Made by a program: the position numbers and the translations under genes
NCBI GenBank assembly: GCA_964585305.1
Contig: CAZPDM010000004.1
Location: forward strand, 1 to 64,000
From: CAZPDM01 sp964585305
GTDB taxonomy: Bacteria; Planctomycetota; Uabimicrobiia; Uabimicrobiales; JABWCH01
Length of the DNA: 64,000 nt
Reading direction: 5' to 3'
In this document: piece by piece, positions 31,620 through 39,921 of the stretch
Layout: each line of letters opens with the position of its first letter
Position numbering within the stretch: position 1 is the stretch's first letter
The notes under the pieces: model-generated
Told to the model about the DNA's origin: nothing
Seen by the model: only the letters and a program-made list of their open reading frames with translations
The model's database searches: none

Positions 31620-34564
31620 CTAGTCCATATATTGTTTTGGAGGTTTTGGTGGCTTAATATTTTCTCCAGTTTTTTTACGTTTAACCAATGGGATTTTCAT
31701 TGTTCCAGAATGAGGTTTATTAGTTGGAGTTTCAGCTGGTGTTGGGGATGGTTGTGCCATTTCTAGTAGTGAAGTTTCTTTAACTTCAGAATCTTCTTTG
31801 TTTTTATTGAAAGCATTTGGTTCAGAATAGTCAATAAATCCTTTGAAATCTTCATCATCGTTGCGAGTAGAAGGTGGTTGTATTACTGTTTCTGGCTCTG
31901 GATTGATTTCTTGAGAAGCAGTTTCTGGATTGATTTCTTGAGAATCAGCTTNNNNNNNNNNNNNNNNNNNNNNNNNNNNNNNNNNNNNNNNNNNNNNNNN
32001 NNNNNNNNNNNNNNNNNNNNNNNNNNNNNNNNNNNNNNNNNNNNNNNNNNNTCTGGATTGATTTCTTGAGAAGCAGTTTCTGGATTGATTTCTTGAGAAT
32101 CAGCTTCTGGACTGGTTTCTTGTGTTGAAGGCTCTGGACTGATTTCTTGAGAAGCAGTTTCTTGACTGATTTCTTGTGTTGAAGGCTCTTGAACGATTTC
32201 TTGAGTGGACTCTTGAACAGTATCTTGTGTTGCAGGTTGTTGAGCTACTGTCTCTGGGATAGTTTGTGTCGCAGGTTCTTGAAGTGCATCTTGTATTGCA
32301 GCTTCTTGGGGTATTGTTTCTTGAACAATATCTTGTGTTGCAGGCTCTTGAACTACTGTTTCTGGGATAGTTTGTGTTGTAGGTTCTTGAACAATGTCTT
32401 GTGTTGCAGGTTCTTGAACTACTGTCTCTGGAATAGTTTCTTGAGAAGGCTCTTGTGTCAAAGTTTCTGGAACTGTTTCTTGTAGAATTTTTTCTTGGAT
32501 AGCATTTTCTTCAGATATATTAGGCTGCGAAAGAAAATCTTTAGAATCCTGGTTAAGTGCTATGTTTATTTCTTCTGAAGAAGCTGTCATTGTTTCAGAT
32601 TCTATTGTAGTTTCTGTCATTTGCAAAGTTGTGCTAAAATTTTGAGGAATGGTTGTTTCTAAATTATTTTCTTCACCATTTGTAGATTGTGTCGTCGTTT
32701 GTTCTTGAATATCATCAGATATTTTAGGTAATCCAGTTTCTATTCCTAGATTATAATTTATATGCATACTAAATGTTGGCTCATTATTTTCTGCGACCTG
32801 TTCATTAGGTTCTGGAACATGTTCTACAATTGATTCCGGAGCTACTAAATTTGATGAAAGTTGAGGTGGTTCTAAACTACTTTCCTGGCTTGTTGTTTCT
32901 TGCGAAGTATCAGAAGAATCTGTTGTTTCCTGCGAAGTACTAGAAGAGTTTGCTTTAAGTAAAGATAAAGATATTTTTTTAGTTTCAGTAATATCAGAGC
33001 TTAAATTTTTAGTATCAGTCTCTATTTTTTGATTGTCGCTTTCTGTTTCATTTATTGTTGGCAAAAGAGAAAAGTTTTGTTCTGGTTCTATTTGTGGGAT
33101 GGTTGGTAATGTTAAAGATGTATCTATAGCAGGAATGGTAGGGAGTGTTAATGATTCTTCTTTAGTTACAATTTCTTTAGGTAATGTTGATTCGAGTTGT
33201 ACTTCAACTGACAATGGAATTTGGGATTCAACTGGAGGTATGCTGACATTTATATTTTGACTTTCTGGCGTTGAAATAATTTTTTCCGTAGGTTGTCTCT
33301 TTTTTTCAATCTTTTTGATTTCTTGAACCATTTTTTGATTTGATTCTTCGTCCCAAATTTCTTTAAATTCTGTTCCATCACTTTCTTTACGTATCAGTAG
33401 ATATATCATTGTCCCGGATGATATAATATAACTCCAAACATATCCCCAGACAATAAGTTGAATAAACAAATACCATAAAAACAGTCCAATTCCAATACAA
33501 GCCCAATATTTATTTAATTTCCATAAAATAAGAAAATCTATTTTTTGAGTTTGAAGAATGGTCTCTCCTGTTGTGGCATCCAGATTCCATGTTTCAATAG
33601 ATACACCTTTAAAGTAAGCAGCAATTTCATTAAATCCTATCTGATATGTCTTAGGTGTTTGAGATGGTTCTAAAGAAAATATAGATGGTTCAACAGAATC
33701 TTTTGTCATAACTTTAACTGTTTTCCAATCTTTACTTATAGAATAACCTTCAACTGTTGCTGTTGTATGAAAAGAATGAAAACAAGTATCCAGAAAGATT
33801 CCGCCTAGTAAAAATATAATAACAATGGAGATAATTAAAAGTGCGGTATATAATAGATAGTACCAAGTTCTATCAAAAATGGTATTAAATACATTGATAA
33901 GTGTTTCAACTGTATCACACCCATCTACTCCTATAATTCCAGGAATAAGATGAATTCCAAAGACAAGCGCAATTCCAACAAGAATTAGAAATAAAACAGA
34001 AAGTAAAACAAGAATAAAAAGCAATACTAAAAATATTGGACCAAGAATAGGAACAAGTGTTCCTAAAAAATTATACAGCCAGCTCGCGCCGAAGAATAAT
34101 GCTATCGCACCGATTAAAATAAGTGGTGTTCCTAATAAACTTGTTTTATGTTTCCAGCTATATGATAGTGTTTTTTTGATACTGATAGATTGATCTTTTC
34201 CTAAATTTAGGGCAACTATTCTAGCAATCGCACCACCAAAGAAACTCCACACCAAAACAAACCATACTAAGGATAAAGATAAAGCTATGGGATGAGGAGT
34301 TTGGGAGAGAATAGCAAGAGTAGCTTTTTCTCCTGGCGTAAAACTGTATATCCAAGCAAATATTTGGCTAACTGTTATGCCTAAATAAGAAAATATCCAA
34401 AATAAACTACGGCTAGCTAAGTAGTTTTCTTGAAAAAAAATATTGATACAAAAAATTCCAGAGAAAAAAACTAAAACAGCAAACATTCCTATTAAAATTG
34501 CTTTGGGAGAAAAGGGGACATATAGTCCGCCAAATATCCCTTGCGAATATTTCGATTCAGTCAT
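31620..34564 (-). CDS. Multi-pass membrane protein with long Glu/Thr/Gln repeat tail, interrupted by gap
   Basis: The N-terminal 330 residues hold about six to eight hydrophobic segments with a Gly-rich middle resembling YIP1-like or DUF-type membrane proteins. A further helix pair lies near 380-430, then a long acidic, Ser/Thr/Gln/Pro-rich tail with units such as QEPATQDIVQEP. The 100-N gap falls in the tail within a 27-base tandem repeat encoding nine residues (ETASQEINP). A stop at 31883 arises only from the arbitrary gap length. In the other frame the sequence continues (PETVIQPPSTRNDDEDFKGF) to TAG at 31620-31622 and ends PPKPPKQYMD. ATG at 34564 with AAGGA seven bases upstream avoids overlap with tsaD. 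Function unknown. Confidence 0.7.
31897..32106. repeat. 27/54-base tandem repeat bordering the scaffold gap
   Basis: The 55 bases at 31897-31951 and 32052-32106 are identical. Each is two 27-base units (TCTGGATTGATTTCTTGAGA plus AGCAGT or ATCAGCT). The Ns lie between them, so the array is longer than shown or was collapsed. Confidence 0.9.
31952..32051. other. Scaffold gap of exactly 100 N
   Basis: A run of 100 N, a conventional placeholder. The true length and the number of repeat units are unknown. Confidence 0.99.
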
Positions 34565-34611
34565 AGCTTGATCCTTATTATATTCAAACTCCTTTTTCAG
34601 GAGTAAAAAAG

Positions 34612-35739
34612 TTATTTTGATTTTTCTTCTATTACTTGGGTATTCCATGTTTCCGAGGCATCTATTGTTAAATAAGGAATTCTGTCAATCTTGTCATATT
34701 CGTAAGTCATTTCTCCTCGTAAATATTTATGATAGGCAACTAATCCAATCATGGCTCCATTATCCATACAAAATTTGCGATGAGGAAAATATACAGGAAT
34801 CCCAATTGATTTAAATGTGCTTCGAAATTTTTTTCGCAAGCGTAAGTTTGCACTCACTCCTCCTCCAACTAAGATTGTTCGAGGATTGAGATTCTTAACG
34901 CAACGTTTTATTTTTATAAGTAAAGTATCAACAATAGCTTCTTGCAAGGAAGCACAATAGTCTGGAACAATTTGAGGAAATTTTTCTTGTAATGTTTTCT
35001 TCAAATCATTCGTACTATATAAACAAGCTGTTTTTAATCCTGAGAAGCTAAAATCGTAGTTTGGACTATTATGCATAGGACGAGGTAATTCATATTTTTT
35101 TGGATTGCCTGTTTTTGACATTGCTTCAATAATAGCTCCGCCAGGATATCCTAGTCCTAGCATACGGGCAACTTTATCAAAAGCTTCTCCCGCAGCATCA
35201 TCTAAAGTGCGTCCTAAAATTTTATAATTTCCAATCTTTTCAACCCATACAATTTCTGTGTGTCCACCGGATACAGTCAATGCTAACCAGGGAAGTTCTA
35301 AAGTTGAAATTTTAGAAAAATATTTACCTTTACTGTTTTTTAAAAAAGGAGAAAGAAGATGTCCTTCCATGTGATTTACTGGAATTATAGGTAATTTATA
35401 TTCTATAGCCAACTCTTTTGCTTTTTGGATTCCTACTTCTAAACTTGGCGCAAGTCCTGGACCGTAAGTAACGGCAATTGCATTGATTCCTTCCCAAGAT
35501 TTACGGTGAGTTTTTTTTAGGGCTGCCGTTAAACAAGAAGGGATAATTTCTTGATGTGCCCTTTTGGCTAATATAGGAACAACACCACCCCAATTTTGAT
35601 GGATATTGGTTTGTGAAGAAACTACACTAGCAATAATACAATCTTTTTGTAAAACAGCTATTGATGTATCGTCACATGAGGTATCTATTGCTAAAATAAG
35701 AGTTGGTTTATCATTATTATCATTTTTTAGAGATTTCAT
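34612..35739 (-). CDS. tsaD: tRNA threonylcarbamoyladenosine transferase TsaD
   Basis: TsaD catalyses the last step of t6A37 synthesis on tRNAs reading ANN codons, with TsaB, TsaC and TsaE. Visible motifs: AIDTSCDDTSIAV, the metal-binding HMEGHLLSPF (HxxxH), SGGHTEIVWV, DDAAGEAFDKVARMLGLGYPGG, FSFSGLKTA and GGVSANLRLR. Length of 375 residues is slightly over the usual 330-345, with extra residues at both ends. It lies 18 bases after gmhA on the same strand. Essential in most bacteria. Confidence 0.97.
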   Translation of the reverse strand: MKSLKNDNNDKPTLILAIDTSCDDTSIAVLQKDCIIASVVSSQTNIHQNWGGVVPILAKRAHQEIIPSCLTAALKKTHRKSWEGINAIAVTYGPGLAPSLEVGIQKAKELAIEYKLPIIPVNHMEGHLLSPFLKNSKGKYFSKISTLELPWLALTVSGGHTEIVWVEKIGNYKILGRTLDDAAGEAFDKVARMLGLGYPGGAIIEAMSKTGNPKKYELPRPMHNSPNYDFSFSGLKTACLYSTNDLKKTLQEKFPQIVPDYCASLQEAIVDTLLIKIKRCVKNLNPRTILVGGGVSANLRLRKKFRSTFKSIGIPVYFPHRKFCMDNGAMIGLVAYHKYLRGEMTYEYDKIDRIPYLTIDASETWNTQVIEEKSK

Positions 35740-35756
35740 ATATATTAGTATTTAGC

Positions 35757-36350
35757 TTATTTTTTTTGTTGGAACAATTCTTTTTCAACAAATTCGCAAA
35801 GAATATGCCCAATCAATATGTGCCCTTCTTGAATACGAGGAGTATCGGTACTGGGAATGTCTAAAAGATAGCGAACAATATTTTTCATTTTGCCGCCACC
35901 TTGACCTGTTAATCCTATGGTTATTAAACCACAAGTATTTGCAACTTCTAAGGCTTTGACGATATTAGCAGAATTTCCAGACGTGGAAATTCCTATTAGA
36001 ATATCACCTTTTCTTCCCATACCTTTGACCAGACGTGCAAAAACTTCTGCATAGCTATAATCATTTGCAACTGCAGTCATATAAGAACTATTAACATGTA
36101 ATGCTTCAGCAAATAATGGCTCTCGATCGAAATAAAATCTACCAGAAAGCTCTGCTGCAATATGCTGTGCATCTGCAGCACTTCCACCATTTCCACAAAG
36201 TAAAACTTTATTATCTCTACGAAAAGTCTGAATAATTTCATTACAAATAGTATCTAATGTTGTCAAAAGATTTGTATCATGTAAAATTTTCTGCTTTACA
36301 TCTAGGGATTTTTGTATAGCTTCTTGGAAGAAAACAGTTCTTTGAGACAT
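35757..36350 (-). CDS. gmhA: Phosphoheptose isomerase
   Basis: A SIS-domain protein of 197 residues. LLCGNGGSAADAQHIAAELSGRF is split by a typical GmhA loop with REPLFAEAL, and NDYSYAEVFARLV and ISTSGNSANIVKALE follow. GmhA converts sedoheptulose 7-phosphate to D-glycero-D-manno-heptose 7-phosphate, the first step to ADP- or GDP-heptose for LPS or capsule. The final residues EGHILIGHILCEFVE include the active-site His region. The presence of a GT9 heptosyltransferase at 22.6 kb supports heptose use. DiaA-like SIS proteins are the main alternative. Confidence 0.92.
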   Translation of the reverse strand: MSQRTVFFQEAIQKSLDVKQKILHDTNLLTTLDTICNEIIQTFRRDNKVLLCGNGGSAADAQHIAAELSGRFYFDREPLFAEALHVNSSYMTAVANDYSYAEVFARLVKGMGRKGDILIGISTSGNSANIVKALEVANTCGLITIGLTGQGGGKMKNIVRYLLDIPSTDTPRIQEGHILIGHILCEFVEKELFQQKK

Positions 36351-36454
36351 AAAAAATCCTTTTTAACTTCTTTAAAAAAATACTACGTACTTTCTAAATA
36401 GCCAGCAATTGCGGCCAGCTATTCAGAAAATATTTAGTTTTAAAGGGATAATTT

Positions 36455-37603
36455 CTAACTTTCTGTTGTTGCTTGTGTAGAAAGAGTATGGTTTGTATAG
36501 GCGAAACCTTTAGCTTTAGACGCGGCTTCTCCACGTCCAGGAGCATTAAGATTGATAAATTTAAGATCGTAATCAGTCATAATTTCAACAAGTTCTTTAA
36601 ATGTAATACGAGGTTCCCAATGTAAGGATTCTTTTGCTTTTGTAATATCAGCACAAAGATGAACAACTTCGGTAGGGCGGAAATATTTGGGATCAATTTC
36701 AATAATGATCATTCCAGGTTTTAAAACATGTTGCCATTCTTTTGATACAGATTTGACAAGTGCCTTTTCATTTGCATCTTTTCCATGCCATTCTAATTCC
36801 ACTCCAACATAACCAAAAGCATGGTCAAGAAATTCTCGAACTGAATGGCTTTCCCCAGTCCCAATGACGTAATCATCAGGTTTATCTTGTTGCAGCATTA
36901 ACCACATTGCTTCCACATATTCTGGAGCAAATCCCCAATCTCTTTTAGCGTCAATATTTCCAAGGTATATTTTATTTTGTTTCCCTGCTAATATTTGAGC
37001 AATAGCCCGTGTAATTTTTCGAGTAACAAAAGTTTCTCCACGTCTGGGACTTTCATGGTTAAATAAAATTCCATTACAGGCAAAAATCTGGTAGCCTTCG
37101 CGATAATTAACAGTTAGCCAATAAGCATAAAGTTTTGCTGCTGCATAAGGGCTTTTAGGATAAAAGGGCGTTTTTTCGCTTTGTGGAGGAAGTGAGCCGC
37201 CAAACATTTCGGATGAGGATGCTTGATAGAATCTGCTTTTTGTTCCACTGCGGCGAATAGCTTCTAAAATACGGGTAGCTCCAAGCCCAGTAATATTAGC
37301 AGTGAATTCAGGCATATCAAAGGATACTCGGACATGAGATTGCGCACCTAAATGATAAACTTCATCAGGGCGAATGTTCCATATAATATCAGAAATGATT
37401 CCGGGGTCTGAAAGATCACCATAATGTAGAAATAGACGCGCTTGATTTTCATGTGGATCCATATAAATATGATCGATTCGTTGAGTATTAAATGTTGATG
37501 CTCTACGAATAATTCCGTGTACTTCATATCCTTTAGATAAAAGAAATTCTGTAAGGTACGATCCATCCTGGCCAGTAATGCCAGTGATCAATGCTTTTTT
37601 CAT
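36455..37603 (-). CDS. gmd: GDP-mannose 4,6-dehydratase
   Basis: An extended short-chain dehydrogenase of 382 residues producing GDP-4-keto-6-deoxy-mannose, precursor of GDP-fucose or GDP-rhamnose. NAD(P)-binding TGITGQDGSYLTEFLL, GIIRRAS with FNTQRIDH, HLGAQSHVRVSF, SSSEMFG, active-site YAAAKLYAYW, FNHESPRRGETFVTRKI and DWGFAPEYVEAMWLML are all typical of Gmd. The C-terminus extends about 25 residues beyond the family end. No fcl/rmd partner is visible in the window. It likely contributes a deoxyhexose to surface polysaccharide. Confidence 0.95.
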   Translation of the reverse strand: MKKALITGITGQDGSYLTEFLLSKGYEVHGIIRRASTFNTQRIDHIYMDPHENQARLFLHYGDLSDPGIISDIIWNIRPDEVYHLGAQSHVRVSFDMPEFTANITGLGATRILEAIRRSGTKSRFYQASSSEMFGGSLPPQSEKTPFYPKSPYAAAKLYAYWLTVNYREGYQIFACNGILFNHESPRRGETFVTRKITRAIAQILAGKQNKIYLGNIDAKRDWGFAPEYVEAMWLMLQQDKPDDYVIGTGESHSVREFLDHAFGYVGVELEWHGKDANEKALVKSVSKEWQHVLKPGMIIIEIDPKYFRPTEVVHLCADITKAKESLHWEPRITFKELVEIMTDYDLKFINLNAPGRGEAASKAKGFAYTNHTLSTQATTES

Positions 37604-37733
37604 ATACTTTTTTCCTTTAGTTTAAATGTCTTATACAGTCATGTTTCTCTTCTTTTAATTATATGTTAACAAGATTTTGTAAGATACTCAAGAAAATTTT
37701 GCAAAATCGTTCTTTAAAATTTGGAGTGAAGTT

Positions 37734-38807
37734 ATGTTTAATTTTATTAGAAATAAAAAAAATTTTTTTCTCTTAGGTTCTATGCTAGTATTGATTTTTT
37801 TACATTTATTCTGGTTTCAACAAAAGGAAAAATGTATAGAAAGATATTGGGAATTAGTAAAGTGGAATTCGGGAACAATGCAAGTAATTGCATGTAGCGC
37901 AACTTCTATAGAAAATTTGGAAAAAATAACAAATACTGCTTGGCAAGAAGTTGAAAGATTGGATAGTGTAATCAATGAATATGATCCGATTAGTGAAGCA
38001 GGTAAATTGCGATTGGCTTTAGAAAATGGGGTTTCTTCTATGGCTATTTCTTTCGAATTATGGCAGTTGCTTCAATTTAGCCAGACTATATCTCAACGTA
38101 CACAAGGAGTATTTGATATTACTGTTGGGCCATTAGTAAAGCTTTGGAAAAAATGTGGAGAATTAAACCGGCTTCCAACTCAAGAAGAGTTTTTAAAAAT
38201 TCAATCTCAAATTGGATGGGATCGTTTACATTTAGTTGAACCCCAAAAAGTTGAGTTGCATGGATCAGATCCTTTAAGTATCAATCTGGGAGCATTTTCT
38301 AAAGGATATGCTGTAGATCAAGTAGTAGGCGTTTTACAAAGACAAGGAATTGCAAATGGTTTAGTAAGAATGGGGGGAGATATACGATGTTTTGGCGATC
38401 GTGTTTGGAAAGTTGGAATTCAAGATCCTCGTATAAAAAATGCAGATGATCCTGAAAGTATTATAGGAATTGTAAAAGTTCAAAATAAAGCAGTATCAAC
38501 TTCTGGACATTATCGAAGATATATAGAAATTCAAGGACATCGTTATTCTCATATTATAAATATTAAAAATTTAAAACCCGTTGAAACAGTCATTATTTCA
38601 GTAACTGTTATTGGGCCAACAAATATGATTTCAGATGCCTATTGTACATCTTTTTGTCTTTTACCTATTTCAGAATCTTTAAAGATTGCACAAGAAATAG
38701 GGCTTGAAGTTTGTATTATTACTCAAGAGACAGATGGTTATTTGCTTCATATAACACCTGGGTTTGAACAATATTGGTACGAAAAGCCAAACATGAAAAA
38801 AGAATAA
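37734..38807 (+). CDS. apbE: FAD:protein FMN transferase
   Basis: ApbE attaches FMN covalently to a Thr of target flavoproteins such as the NqrB/C or RnfD/G subunits. The N-terminal membrane or signal segment (FFLLGSMLVLIFLHLFWF) lacks an obvious lipobox Cys. Conserved pieces are the EVERLDSVINEYDPISE region, FDITVGPLVKLW, INLGAFSKGYAVDQVV, LVRMGGDIRCFG, SGHYRRY, YSHIINIKN and SVTVIGPTNMISDAYCTSF. That last Asp-Ala region binds magnesium. Length of 357 residues is normal. No Nqr or Rnf genes are visible. It reads toward the Ubl-E2 locus but is separated from it by a strong promoter. Confidence 0.93.
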   Translation: MFNFIRNKKNFFLLGSMLVLIFLHLFWFQQKEKCIERYWELVKWNSGTMQVIACSATSIENLEKITNTAWQEVERLDSVINEYDPISEAGKLRLALENGVSSMAISFELWQLLQFSQTISQRTQGVFDITVGPLVKLWKKCGELNRLPTQEEFLKIQSQIGWDRLHLVEPQKVELHGSDPLSINLGAFSKGYAVDQVVGVLQRQGIANGLVRMGGDIRCFGDRVWKVGIQDPRIKNADDPESIIGIVKVQNKAVSTSGHYRRYIEIQGHRYSHIINIKNLKPVETVIISVTVIGPTNMISDAYCTSFCLLPISESLKIAQEIGLEVCIITQETDGYLLHITPGFEQYWYEKPNMKKE

Positions 38808-38814
38808 GATTTTC

Positions 38815-38843
38815 TTGACAAAAAGAGAGTAATAAGATATAAT
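38815..38843 (+). promoter_or_regulatory. Strong sigma70-type promoter of the Ubl-E2 locus
   Basis: Consensus TTGACA at 38815-38820 and TATAAT at 38838-38843 with the ideal 17-base spacer. A GGGAG ribosome site lies just before the ATG at 38885. This is the best promoter match I see in the window. Confidence 0.85.
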
Positions 38844-38884
38844 CTTTTTCGAAAAAGTTAAAAAAGTAAATAGGGAGCAAAATT

Positions 38885-39346
38885 ATGTCTGAAACTGATT
38901 TACCTTGGCGAGAAGTATTGATAGATGTTGAACCACGCGGAAAAGAATTTCGAATGGGTATTGATAAAGATGCTACAGTTGGAGATATTCTGAATGTAAT
39001 ATCAGAGCGTTGCCAAACTGAAGGAATCGATATAAAAAAATGGGCTCAAAAACAGGTAGGTAGTGATTATCAATTTGTTCTTTTGCGGAAATCAGAAGGG
39101 AATGCCATACTTCCTCCTGGAATGCTTTTAGGCGATGCCAAACCTGAAATTCAAAATAATGAAAGATTTAAACTGGGTACCCAACCTGTTGTTGGTGGGC
39201 TACCTACAGCTATCTTCAATAGAAGGATTGATAGTCTTGTTGAAGAATTTTACAAATCTTGTTTAAAAGAGATTTTTGAAAAAGAAGGTTGGGAATTAGA
39301 AAGCCCAAAAAAAAAAGCAATGTTTGGGAACATTCACAATTTTTAG
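38885..39346 (+). CDS. Ubiquitin-like domain protein, N-terminal part of a frame-split Ubl-E2
   Basis: 153 residues in this frame. Residues about 8-103 have a ubiquitin-like beta-grasp pattern: strand WREVLIDVEP, strand KEFRMGIDKD, the ATVGDILNVISERC helix start, then QFVLLRKS, a LPPGMLLGD turn and ERFKLGTQPVVGG. Two Gly (104-105) fall where Ub-like proteins end. The next residues, FNRRIDSLVEEFYKSCLKEI, look like the first helix of an E2 domain, whose continuation lies in the -1 frame (next feature). After the ten-A run at 39307-39316 this frame gives only an unconvincing KAMFGNIHNF tail. A strong promoter and ribosome site show it is expressed. Family assignment is from fold pattern by eye. 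Confidence 0.6.
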   Translation: MSETDLPWREVLIDVEPRGKEFRMGIDKDATVGDILNVISERCQTEGIDIKKWAQKQVGSDYQFVLLRKSEGNAILPPGMLLGDAKPEIQNNERFKLGTQPVVGGLPTAIFNRRIDSLVEEFYKSCLKEIFEKEGWELESPKKKAMFGNIHNF

Positions 39347-39834
39347 TAGAAATCATCAGCTTTTATTCTGATCAGGCGTATAAAACAATCCGTTTAACTT
39401 GTAAGAATTTGCCTGGCTTAGTTGCTGTAGAACATGGCGAATTAAAAATTAATTATGAGCATATTTTTGAATTTTCACTACCAAGAGAATATCCTCAAAA
39501 TTTAGGAACAATTCAGATTATTCCTAAAACGCCGCTTTTCCATCCTCGGATACGGGAGGTTGGCACAAAAGCGTGTTATGTAGTAAATGGAGAAATCGAT
39601 AGAATTCTTATTGATATTATTTTTAATATCTTACTTCGTCCAAATACTGTTCAGCCACCAAGTTTGTATAAGGATGCTGATTGGGGTTTAGATAGCCAAA
39701 AAATGCGTTGGTATATACAATATGGCCCAGAAAAAATGTATGAATATTTAAAAAGCCTTTGGAGCAAGCAACAAAAACAAAGCAAAGCTAATTTAAATAT
39801 TACTAAAGCAAAAAAAGTGAGTATAATAGAGTAG
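39289..39834 (+). CDS. E2 (UBC)-like domain, C-terminal part of a frame-split Ubl-E2
   Basis: The segment from 39316 encodes a UBC-fold pattern: strands IISFYSDQAYKTIRLTC and INYEHIFEFSLPREYP, then IQIIPKTPLFHPRI, VGTKACYVV, a helix IDIIFNILLRPNTVQPPS and a final helix WYIQYGPEKMYEYLKSLW. The YP, HPx and Cys placement matches E2 enzymes, with HPR instead of HPN and a His-to-Cys distance of 11 against 10 in typical E2s. The Cys is residue 96 here (231 in a fused product). An independent start at 39289 would be a TTG with a badly spaced ribosome site, so translation as an extension of the upstream frame is likelier. The tail is Lys-rich. Confidence 0.6.
   Translation: MGIRKPKKKSNVWEHSQFLVEIISFYSDQAYKTIRLTCKNLPGLVAVEHGELKINYEHIFEFSLPREYPQNLGTIQIIPKTPLFHPRIREVGTKACYVVNGEIDRILIDIIFNILLRPNTVQPPSLYKDADWGLDSQKMRWYIQYGPEKMYEYLKSLWSKQQKQSKANLNITKAKKVSIIE
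39307..39316 (+). other. Ten-A run at the Ubl-E2 frame junction
   Basis: The zero frame reads CCA AAA AAA AAA GCA. A -1 shift, or one extra A in the RNA, gives AAA AGC and opens the E2 frame. The run offers an A AAA AAA slippery heptamer and is a classic site of transcriptional slippage. It is also the kind of homopolymer where sequencers drop a base. Confidence 0.75.
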
Positions 39835-39872
39835 CATCCGGCAAAGAATTATAGTTAAAATTTTTTTAGTTT

Positions 39873-39906
39873 AAAAAAAACCCTTGTTTTGAGCAAGGGT
39901 TTTTTT
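39873..39906. terminator. Bidirectional terminator after the Ubl-E2 locus
   Basis: AAAACCCTTG and CAAGGGTTTT stem with A- and T-runs, between convergent E2-like and GCS2 genes. Confidence 0.88.
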
Positions 39907-39921
39907 GCTTTTAGCAAAATG

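Noticed and set aside
31883..32051. Apparent C-terminus ending KSIQSQKQ
   Set aside because: Caused by the 100-N placeholder, which breaks the frame. The repeat-consistent frame continues to 31620.
31897..32106. Possible CRISPR array
   Set aside because: The units are contiguous 27-base coding repeats without spacers.
39289..39834. Independent gene starting at 39289
   Set aside because: It would need a TTG start with a badly placed ribosome site inside the upstream frame, and the E2 domain would lack its first helix. Frame joining explains the data better.
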